This document shows positions 1 through 4,781 of a stretch of DNA of 5,664 nucleotides, piece by piece. The notes beneath the pieces are model-generated. The model was not told where the DNA came from, ran no database searches, and saw nothing but the letters and a program-made list of their open reading frames with translations. How positions within the stretch are numbered: the stretch's first letter is position 1; every line of letters begins with the position of its first letter. Source of the DNA: an uncultured Clostridia bacterium (GTDB lineage Bacteria; Bacillota; Clostridia; TANB77; CAG-508); assembly GCA_934169775.1 (NCBI GenBank), contig CAKPOI010000050.1:1-5664 (forward strand). Reading direction: 5' to 3'. Both the position numbers and the translations under genes were made by a program.

Positions 1-137
1 TAGATATTAATATATTACCAAAATCAATAATATATGTAATTTTATTTATGTCTTTGGTACTTATAATATCTTTAGTGTTATCATCTATAAGTAGTTTAAA
101 AAAGAACCCAAAGGAATTGTTAATTGATACAAAGTAG
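1..137 (+). CDS. C-terminal end of a membrane protein, possibly an FtsX-like ABC permease (5' end outside window)
   Basis: The frame starting at base 3 is open from the window edge to TAG at 135-137, giving 44 residues. A hydrophobic stretch running from about IIYVILF to LVLSSI is long enough for one membrane helix. It is followed by a short basic tail containing KKNPKELL. A last helix followed by a K-x-NP-x-ELL type tail resembles the end of FtsX/MacB-type ABC transporter permeases, which finish in similar short cytoplasmic tails. That assignment is an inference from 44 residues; any polytopic membrane protein could end this way. The next gene starts 60 bases downstream on the same strand with its own RBS. 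Confidence 0.45.
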   Translation, partial: DINILPKSIIYVILFMSLVLIISLVLSSISSLKKNPKELLIDTK

Positions 138-197
138 ATGACATAGTTTACAGATAATTAAATAATAAATAGTGTAAAAGCTAATAAGGATTTAGTT

Positions 198-524
198 ATG
201 AATAAAGAAGAAATAATAAAATATTGTTTAACATTAAAAAATACATATAAGGATTGTCCTTTTCCAGATGATTTCGAATCTGTAACAATGAAACATTGTA
301 AAAATAAAAAATGGTTTGCATTATTAACGAATGTAAATAATAAGTTATACCTTAATGTTAAGACAGATCCAAATTATTCTGATATATTGAGAAATACTTA
401 TGATTATATAATACCTGCTTATCATATGAATAAGGAACATTGGAATACAATTATTATAGATGAAAAGGTGGACGAGGATTTAGTAAAAGAATTGATAGAA
501 CAAAGTTATCAATTGACAAAGTAA
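198..524 (+). CDS. MmcQ/YjbR family protein (CyaY-like fold)
   Basis: This is an intact 108-residue protein, close to the usual length of about 110-120 for the MmcQ/YjbR family. Recognisable family features are the N-terminal PFPDDFESVTMKH segment (about residues 21-33), the core KKWFALL (about 37-43), LYLNVKTDP (about 50-58) and the signature YHMNKEHWNTI (about 75-85), followed by a C-terminal helix ending near ELIEQSYQL. Family members are small cytosolic proteins with a CyaY-like fold, often annotated as DNA-binding; the exact cellular role is poorly defined. The start is supported by AAGGA at 186-190, seven bases before ATG. It appears to be a single-gene unit, followed by a hairpin at 592-618. 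No defects are visible, in contrast to the genes that follow. Confidence 0.92.
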   Translation: MNKEEIIKYCLTLKNTYKDCPFPDDFESVTMKHCKNKKWFALLTNVNNKLYLNVKTDPNYSDILRNTYDYIIPAYHMNKEHWNTIIIDEKVDEDLVKELIEQSYQLTK

Positions 525-591
525 AGATAAATGCAAATAGTAATTTGTCGCTGAGATTGATTTTGAAATTTGAACAAAAATATAAACATTT

Positions 592-621
592 AGATGGGTA
601 TATAGAATATGCTCATCTTTT
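592..621 (+). terminator. Probable intrinsic terminator after the MmcQ/YjbR gene
   Basis: AGATGGGTATA at 592-602 can pair with TATGCTCATCT at 608-618 over 11 positions, two of them G-U wobbles, around the loop TAGAA. The stem runs into TTTT and then TATTAT. The T tract is short and broken, so termination may be weak. It lies 67 bases after the MmcQ/YjbR stop. Confidence 0.5.
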
Positions 622-655
622 ATTATGTCGATTAAATATTGTATAATATAGATAG

Positions 656-1465
656 AATTCTATATATTGCAAATTATCAAATAGAACTTTAAATTACTAT
701 AAAGATAATATAACCAAAATGTTAGATACAATAAATCTTCTAATAGGTGAAATTACTACTGAACTATTAAGAAAATATTTAACCGATTATAAGAACAATT
801 CAAAAGCTGGTATGGTAACAATAGACAATATAAGAAGAACATTATCAAGTTTCTTTGCTTGATTAGAAAATGAGGATTATATTGTAAAAAGTCCTGTTAG
901 AAGGATTCATAAAGTAAAGACAACAAGAAAAGTGTAAGAAACATTAACAGATGAAAATTTAGAAAAATTAAGAGATACTTGTTCAAATGTAAGAGATTTA
1001 GCAATATTAGAACTATTAATTTCAACTGGTATGAGAGTTGGAAAAATCACAAGACTAAATATATTAGATATGAATTTTCAAGAAAGAAGTTGTATTGTTT
1101 TAGGTAAAGGCAATAGCGAAAGAGAGGTTTATTTTAGTGCAAAAAGTAAAATGTATATAGAAAAATACTTGGAAACTAGAACAGATGATAATGAAGCTTT
1201 ATTTGTATCTCTTGTAAAACATTACAACAGGTTGGGAATATCAGAAATTGAAATAGTTATCAGAAACTTAGGAAAACAAGCAAATATAAATAAAGTTCAT
1301 CCACATAAATTTAGAAGAACAATGGCTACAATGGCAATAGATAAAGGTATGCCAATAGAACAAGTGCAAAAATTATTGGGACATATTAAAATAGATACAA
1401 CAATGAAATATGCAATGGTTAATCAAACTAATGTTAAAAATTCACATAGAAAATATATTACATAG
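656..1465 (+). pseudogene. Tyrosine site-specific recombinase/integrase, broken by two nonsense codons
   Basis: One frame from 656 to TAG at 1463-1465 reads as a XerC/XerD-like tyrosine recombinase, interrupted by TGA at 860-862 and TAA at 935-937. The N-terminal part shows the core-binding (SAM-like) domain: LNYYKDNITKMLDTI, ITTELLRKYL, and IDNIRRTLSSFFA-stop-LENEDYI, where relatives have Trp at the stop. KSPVRRIHKVK and TLTDENLEKLRD follow. The catalytic domain is complete: Arg in TGMRVG (1034-1036), Lys in GKGN (1106-1108), HKFR (1304-1315), His in LLGH (1382-1384) and Tyr in TTMKYAMVN (1409-1411). These enzymes cut and rejoin DNA through a tyrosine-phosphate bond. The extreme N-terminus is missing, as TAG at 653-655 closes the frame; family length is about 300-330 residues and about 269 codons remain. 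An internal ATG at 1031 opens a 144-residue frame, but it would lack the core-binding domain and has no clear RBS, so I treat the locus as a pseudogene. Confidence 0.9.
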
Positions 1466-1549
1466 GATAGAATAATAATTAAAAATTAATAAATTAATAA
1501 GGAATACGAAAAAAGAGTTTGAAGAATAATGGTAATATTATAGATAAAA

Positions 1550-1558
1550 TGGTATAAT
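1550..1558 (+). promoter_or_regulatory. Possible extended -10 promoter for the NUDIX gene
   Basis: TGG followed by TATAAT (1553-1558) forms a TGn extended -10 box. No good -35 is visible 16-18 bases upstream. Transcription would begin near 1565, leaving a leader of about 29 bases before ATG 1594. In DNA this AT-rich a TATAAT alone is weak evidence; the TGn motif and the position raise it. Confidence 0.4.
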
Positions 1559-1593
1559 TATACATATATTAATAGAAAGGAACGAAAATTTAT

Positions 1594-2012
1594 ATGGATA
1601 AATTTAAAGAAATTAGACCTATAGTGCTTGGATTAGTTAGAAATGGTAATAAACTGTTAGTTAGTAAGGGATATGATAAATTAAAAGAACAGGAATTTTA
1701 TCGATGCTTGGGTGGCGGAATAGAATTTTTAGAGAAAAGCGAAGATGCATTAAAAAGGAAATTTAAAGAAGAACTCAACATAGGGTTGGAAAATTTTTAG
1801 GCATTTCTGAAAATATATTTAATTATAAAGGTAAAAATGCACATGAATTAGTATTGTTTTATGATGCTTATATTGATGATAAAGATTATCAAGAAAAATA
1901 TTCTGTAATAGATGATGATTCAGAAACAGAAGCAATGTGGATAGATATTAATAGATTTAAAGATAAAGAGTTAACTTTATATCCAGAACAAATTTTTAAA
2001 TATTTATTTTAA
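1594..2012 (+). pseudogene. NUDIX hydrolase with a frameshift after residue 68
   Basis: The first frame (1594-1800) encodes 68 residues and ends at TAG just after the NUDIX box. The rest of the protein continues in the -1 frame from about 1797 (LGISENIF, HELVLFYDAY, EAMWIDINRF, LYPEQIFKYLF) to TAA at 2010-2012. Adding one T to the T run at 1794-1798 restores a 139-residue protein of normal family length. NUDIX enzymes hydrolyse nucleoside diphosphates linked to another group, using a helix (G-x5-E-x7-R-E-U-x-E-E-x-G-U) that binds divalent metal. Here the box is G41, E47, R55, K56, E59, E60, N62: the Glu after Arg is Lys and the Gly is Asn, both departures at conserved sites. AGAAAGG at 1574-1580 is a distant RBS (13-base gap). 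The break could be decay, a sequencing error in the T run, or less likely programmed -1 frameshifting, because A AAT TTT is a slippery pattern directly before the stop. Confidence 0.88.
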
Positions 2013-2059
2013 TATAGTTTATTATACAAAATCAAAAATATAATTATGGAGGGAAGTTT

Positions 2060-2513
2060 ATGAACAATTTAGTATTCTTTAATAAAGATGCTAAAAAAGT
2101 CTGTGATAATGTAAATAATTTCAGAAGTGTGTGGCCACCAAAAGTAGAAGATAATATGAGTTGAATCAATATTTAGCATCTAGAGATTTTGTATCAAATA
2201 AAAATGATAAAATTTCAGAAATTGAAAATAATATGTCAAATTTTTTAAAAACAAAATATTTTTCTTTTTTTGATTCAGGTGCATCTGCTTTGCATTCTGT
2301 ACTAATTGCATGTGGAGTTTCATATGGAGATGAAGTTATTGTACCAACTTGGACATTTGCAGCTCCTGCATTTCAAACATTAAGAGTAGGAGCTATTCCA
2401 ATATTCGCTGATATAAAGCAAGATACATATATAATATAGATGAAAATAATGTAATTGAATTATTGAAGAAATTTAAAAAAGTAAAAGCTATAATTGCTGT
2501 GCATATTAAATAA
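2060..2513 (+). pseudogene. DegT/DnrJ/EryC1/StrS sugar aminotransferase, N-terminal fragment with two frameshifts
   Basis: The gene starts at ATG 2060 with GGAGGG at 2048-2053 and reads MNNLVFFNK to FRSVWPPKVEDNMS, then hits TGA at 2162-2164. The protein continues in another frame from 2161 (LNQYLASRDFVS, FFDSGASALHSVLIACG, GDEVIVPTWTFAAPA, VGAIPIFADI) to TAG at 2437-2439. It then resumes in a third frame (NIDENNVIELL, KVKAIIAVH) to TAA at 2511-2513. Inserting one T near 2161 and removing one AT from the AT run near 2428-2432 gives about 150 continuous codons. The family has about 370-400 residues and makes amino sugars for surface polysaccharides or glycosylated metabolites using PLP. The PLP-phosphate pocket (SGASALHS) and the GDEVIVP strand are visible, but the segments with the PLP-binding Asp and the catalytic Lys are gone: homology stops after AVH at about 2504. 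It cannot be active. Confidence 0.86.
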
Positions 2514-3440
2514 ACACAATTAAAAAAATAGAAAAATAGGTAGTAAAATATTTTGTGCAATGTTCTTAAATTATTTTTAGAAAAAATCTAAAATATATAA
2601 TTTAATAAAATAATTTTAATTTGAATTTTAAATTAAATTTTTATAAATTTCAAATTTTAGATTTTAAAATTTTGTTTGGTAAAAAATCTTAAAACGAACA
2701 TTTGATTATTACAAATTGATTTATAAGTTTTAATTATAATCTTAGATTTTAAATTATATTTATAAAGTCTGAAAATCAATTATAATTAATTTAAATTATT
2801 AACTAATCAAATTATCTGTTTATGATTTTAAAAATTAATTTTGATGCTTTAAACTTATAGTATGCAATTTAAATTTGCAGATTTTAATTAAACTTATGGA
2901 ATTATAATTATATGTAAGATCTTTTGAAATTAGTTAAAATAATGGCTTGCGAGAATCGTTTTTAAGGAATTTTAATAAAACAGTCATATAGTTTGTTGTT
3001 GGTAAAATACGGCAAATATAGAGAAATAGGCATTTTTACGATTTTAGATAAAATTTAAATAGAAGAACAGAAATTATAAAAAAATATTGAAAAACAAATT
3101 TATAATTAAAGATAAAAATTATTTGAACATTAAATTATATAGATAAAATATTTAAGTAGCTTAAAATTGATTTTAAAGTGTTATTAAAATAAGATTATAT
3201 AAGTAATTGGATAACATTAAATAATATTAAATATGCAAAGTAAATAATTATATAATAAGTAGATACATTAAAGCCAAAGGCTTGAAAGTACTGCATAGTC
3301 TATATATTTTACTCCTATCTTTTATTGTACAAAACTTTGATACCCGGAACTTTTTATATTAAAATAAAAAAGAAGAAAAAATATAAACTATAAATTTTTC
3401 GAAAAGTATAGACAAATATAAGATAATAAATGAAATTAAA
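2514..3440. other. Extremely AT-rich gene-free stretch
   Basis: I find no supportable gene on either strand here. Stops are dense in all frames and composition is extreme: bases 2581-2640 contain only two G or C. TTAGATTTTAAA occurs exactly at 2657-2668 and 2742-2753, with a near copy at 2879-2887, but in such low-complexity DNA this is weak evidence for a real repeat. Two islands of more normal composition stand out. One spans about 2943-3045 and contains GGCTTGCGAGAATCG and TACGGC. The other, about 3268-3350, contains a small perfect hairpin AAGCC-AAA-GGCTT (3271-3283) and TACCCGGAAC. Neither matches a known RNA or mobile element that I recognise. The stretch begins where the aminotransferase breaks off and may be a decayed or deleted segment. 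Confidence 0.5.
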
Positions 3441-3454
3441 TTAAGCATAATGTA

Positions 3455-3482
3455 TTGGCAAATTATGTAAATATGCTATAAT
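3455..3482 (+). promoter_or_regulatory. Sigma-A type promoter for the 117-residue gene
   Basis: TTGGCA (3455-3460) and TATAAT (3477-3482) are separated by 16 bases, and the -10 carries an upstream TGC, making it an extended -10. Transcription would begin near 3489, about 60 bases before ATG 3549. Confidence 0.6.
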
Positions 3483-3548
3483 ATTAGATGTAAATAATTA
3501 AAAGTAGCAAATTGTGAAAACTTTAATACATCAAAAGGAGGAAACAGT

Positions 3549-3902
3549 ATGAGTAAAATAACAGGCAAAGCAGAAGGCATTATTGAACGTCGGCGGGTGT
3601 TAGTCAAAAGACTACGATGTTTACAAAGAATATTAGATGTTTTCGAATCGTCTGATGACTTAAACTTACTGATTTGGCAAGTAAGTTTAGTAAGAAATCC
3701 AGCTGATGATTCCGCAAAATGTTATGTCGCTTTCGGAACGGAAAGCGATTCAATTCACTTCAATAGTTATAATCTTCTGACTGATGAATATATTAGGTTA
3801 GAAGAATCAAATTCTATAATTTTGGCAATGAATAAAGTAGATGAGATTGTAAATGGAGAAATAATGAAAGATATATATGATTATTTGAAAAAAATCCATT
3901 AA
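3549..3902 (+). CDS. Unrecognised 117-residue protein
   Basis: I do not recognise a family. The start is well supported: AAAGGAGG at 3535-3542 lies six bases before ATG, and a promoter sits upstream at 3455-3482. The N-terminus is strongly basic (GIIERRRVLVKRLRCLQR, about residues 10-27) and looks helical. A mixed segment (LIWQVSLVRNP, CYVAFGTESDSIHF) with beta-like alternation follows, then an acidic helical C-terminus (DEYIRLEESNSIILAMNKVDEIVNGEIMKDIYDYLKKI). There is no signal peptide or membrane segment, so it is probably cytosolic. Its first 250 bases are clearly richer in G and C than the surroundings (about 43 percent over 3541-3600, against a few percent in parts of the upstream spacer) and contain codons such as CGT and CGG, rare in the neighbouring genes. 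That may mean recent transfer. The basic start could bind nucleic acid, but this is a guess. Confidence 0.75.
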   Translation: MSKITGKAEGIIERRRVLVKRLRCLQRILDVFESSDDLNLLIWQVSLVRNPADDSAKCYVAFGTESDSIHFNSYNLLTDEYIRLEESNSIILAMNKVDEIVNGEIMKDIYDYLKKIH

Positions 3903-3965
3903 AAAATTTCAGTATTGAATATGAGAACAACAGTTTTACGATGAAAATGAAGGAAAAAGCAATTT

Positions 3966-4043
3966 GTGAAAAAGATGAATCGGAATAATATGATTCTTGC
4001 TCAAAAATTAAAAGAAGTACATTTTAAAAGACTAGAATTATAA
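3966..4043 (+). CDS. Tiny ORF or gene fragment before the terminator
   Basis: A frame from GTG 3966 (or ATG 3975) runs to TAA 4041-4043, giving about 22-25 residues, including LAQKLKEVHFKRLEL. The amphipathic, lysine-rich helix looks protein-like, and AAGGA lies about 11 bases before the GTG. It sits between the 117-residue gene and the shared terminator. It could be a small peptide, the 3' remnant of a longer gene, or chance. I recognise no family. Confidence 0.2.
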   Translation: MKKMNRNNMILAQKLKEVHFKRLEL

Positions 4044-4046
4044 TCC

Positions 4047-4095
4047 AAAAAATCCTTATAGTTTTAATAATCATTTAAACTATAAGGATTTTTTT
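4047..4095. terminator. Bidirectional intrinsic terminator between convergent genes
   Basis: Bases 4047-4064 pair perfectly with 4077-4094 (18 bp; core ATCCTTATAGTTT with AAACTATAAGGAT) around a 12-base loop. The stem ends in an A run on the left and a T run on the right (to 4095), so RNA from either strand has a U tract after the hairpin. It serves the + strand gene ending at 3902 and the - strand gene ending at 4110. Confidence 0.88.
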
Positions 4096-4109
4096 ACAGA
4101 TAAATCTTT

Positions 4110-4334
4110 TTACAAAATTGAATACAATGTATATATTCTACTCTGTATATCTTTTGAAAGCGAAGAATAAATAAATTTATCTGCTGAAGTACATGGTTCA
4201 ATAACTCCCATCCTCTCTACTTTAAAAAGAATATTTAAAGAGGATCCATCATCAAATGGTATTATAGCCCGACAAACCTTTCCTTCAATTGGATATACTT
4301 TAGTATTACTTAGTGATGTTTTTGATTTTTTCAT
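4110..4334 (-). CDS. Unrecognised 74-residue protein, minus strand
   Basis: I do not recognise a family. The frame is intact and well equipped: on the minus strand AGAAAGGA lies 11 bases before ATG (4332-4334), a promoter lies at 4385-4413, and a strong terminator follows the stop by 15 bases. The protein is soluble-looking, with a basic N-terminus (MKKSKTSLSNTK), a central part with beta-like strands (KVYPIEGKVCRAIIPFDDGSS, in two pieces around the Cys, then LNILFKVERMG) and a C-terminal helix (KDIQSRIYTLYSIL). There is no signal peptide. It is convergent with the 117-residue gene and diverges from the toxin-antitoxin promoter about 270 bases away. The complete set of expression signals is the main reason to call it a gene. 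Confidence 0.65.
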   Translation of the reverse strand: MKKSKTSLSNTKVYPIEGKVCRAIIPFDDGSSLNILFKVERMGVIEPCTSADKFIYSSLSKDIQSRIYTLYSIL

Positions 4335-4384
4335 AGCAAATAGATATCCTTTCTCTAATATATGAAATTATAAGTTACATAAAA

Positions 4385-4413
4385 ATTATAACATATAGTA
4401 ATTAAAAATTCAA
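4385..4413 (-). promoter_or_regulatory. Promoter for the 74-residue minus-strand gene
   Basis: Read on the minus strand, TTGAAT (4408-4413) and TATAAT (4385-4390) are separated by exactly 17 bases, and TGT precedes the -10 as an extended -10. Transcription would start near 4378, about 44 bases before the ATG. Confidence 0.6.
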
Positions 4414-4602
4414 TATAAGATTAATAATAATATTTCAATTTTGACAGAAAAAGGAAAGGTAGGATGGAGAGGCAATTTTGAAAAAATAGTGAACATATAA
4501 AATTTAAAGAAAATGATACCAAAAATATTTGCATTATTTATATATAAATATCATATAATATTATATTATATATAATAATTTTAGAAAATCATTTTGAATT
4601 TG

Positions 4603-4632
4603 TTGACAATTCAAATAATATGGTGCTATAAT
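4603..4632 (+). promoter_or_regulatory. Strong promoter of the type III antitoxin RNA
   Basis: A perfect TTGACA (4603-4608) and a perfect TATAAT (4627-4632) are separated by 18 bases, with TGC before the -10 as an extended -10. This is the best promoter in the window. The predicted start is about 4639-4640, 12 bases before the first antitoxin pseudoknot, so the RNA begins almost directly with the repeats, as in known type III loci. Confidence 0.88.
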
Positions 4633-4651
4633 TATTATATAAATAAACACT

Positions 4652-4699
4652 GCCTACTAGGAGGCAAAGAGTAAAATACCCTAGATAATCGATTAATCA
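4652..4699 (+). repeat. Antitoxin repeat unit 1
   Basis: This 48-base unit has stem 1 GCCT/AGGC, a single A linker (4656), stem 2 CTAGG/CCTAG, and a 14-base A-rich loop strand AAAGAGTAAAATAC (4666-4679). The tail ATAATCGATTAATCA (4685-4699) is the likely region for cleavage by the toxin between units. It has one T more in the loop than unit 2. Confidence 0.85.
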
Positions 4700-4742
4700 G
4701 CCACCCAGTTGGCAAAGAGAAAATACACTGGTGAATAAATTT
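4700..4742 (+). repeat. Antitoxin repeat unit 2
   Basis: The second unit keeps the layout: stem 1 GCCA/TGGC, a single C linker (4704), stem 2 CCAGT/ACTGG, and a 13-base loop strand AAAGAGAAAATAC (4714-4726). The tail TGAATAAATTT runs into the terminator. Relative to unit 1, three base pairs are exchanged with compensation on both sides. Confidence 0.85.
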
Positions 4743-4764
4743 GGGAGTTTTGTACTCCCTTTTT
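4743..4764 (+). terminator. Intrinsic terminator between antitoxin RNA and toxin gene
   Basis: GGGAGT (4743-4748) pairs with ACTCCC (4754-4759) around TTTGT and is followed by five T. It lies 17 bases before the toxin ATG. In type III loci this terminator sets the ratio: most transcripts stop here as antitoxin and a minority read through to give toxin mRNA. The short stem and short T tract fit partial read-through. Confidence 0.88.
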
Positions 4765-4781
4765 ATTATATAAGGAACAAA

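Larger units (their letters stand above)
4640..4764 (+). ncRNA. Type III antitoxin RNA with two pseudoknot repeats (CptI/ToxI-like)
   Basis: This stretch between promoter and toxin gene encodes a short RNA of about 125 bases: two repeats of 48-base period and then an intrinsic terminator. In type III systems the toxin itself cuts the precursor into repeat units. Each unit folds as a pseudoknot, binds the toxin and blocks its active site. Here each unit can form an H-type pseudoknot. Unit 1 pairs GCCT 4652-4655 with AGGC 4662-4665, and CTAGG 4657-4661 with CCTAG 4680-4684. Unit 2 pairs GCCA 4700-4703 with TGGC 4710-4713, and CCAGT 4705-4709 with ACTGG 4727-4731. The A-rich strand between, AAAGAG(T)AAAATAC, is nearly identical in both. 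Stem sequences differ but pairing is kept, so structure is what is conserved. Two units of about 45-50 bases resemble CptI more than ToxI, which has about 5.5 units of 36 bases. The 5' end is inferred from the promoter. Confidence 0.88.

Noticed and set aside
860..862. TGA read as tryptophan (alternative genetic code), since this TGA sits at a Trp position of the recombinase
   Set aside because: The Trp codons seen in the other readable genes are TGG (for example in the MmcQ/YjbR, NUDIX, aminotransferase, 117-residue and toxin genes). An AT-rich genome using TGA for Trp would use it often. The TAA at 935-937 would also remain unexplained.
1031..1465. A separate intact 144-residue recombinase gene starting at ATG 1031
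   Set aside because: The ATG is the Met of the conserved TGMRVG motif, there is no clear RBS, and homology continues upstream in the same frame through two stops.
2161..2439. An independent 92-residue gene with a TTG start
   Set aside because: It is the middle part of the frameshifted aminotransferase; the N-terminal part with a good RBS lies just upstream in another frame.
2640..2915. A degenerate CRISPR array, because of recurring TTAGATTTTAAA and AAACTTAT-type motifs
   Set aside because: The copies are short, irregularly spaced (85 and about 135 bases) and low in complexity, with no constant repeat and spacer lengths and no cas gene in the window.
3195..3296. A 33-residue hydrophobic minus-strand ORF (begins MQYFQAFGFN)
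   Set aside because: AGGAG is about 14 bases from the ATG, too far for a typical RBS, and hydrophobic short frames are expected by chance in such AT-rich DNA. It cannot be excluded as a small membrane peptide.
3268..3350. End of an IS200/IS605-type element or a group I intron core, suggested by the AAGCC-AAA-GGCTT hairpin and GCATAGTC
   Set aside because: No transposase or TnpB remnant is present and I could not assemble the conserved intron pairings from the surrounding sequence.
4441..4500. TTGACA at 4441-4446 as a -35 box, and a short frame TEKGKVGWRGNFEKIVNI as a gene end
   Set aside because: No -10 box lies at the right distance, and the frame has no ATG and no recognisable homology; it may be chance or a very small remnant.
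4731..4781. Toxin start at GTG 4731, adding 17 residues
   Set aside because: The GTG lies in the last pair of the second antitoxin pseudoknot and the added codons run through the terminator hairpin; ATG 4782 has a properly placed AAGGA and fits the family N-terminus.
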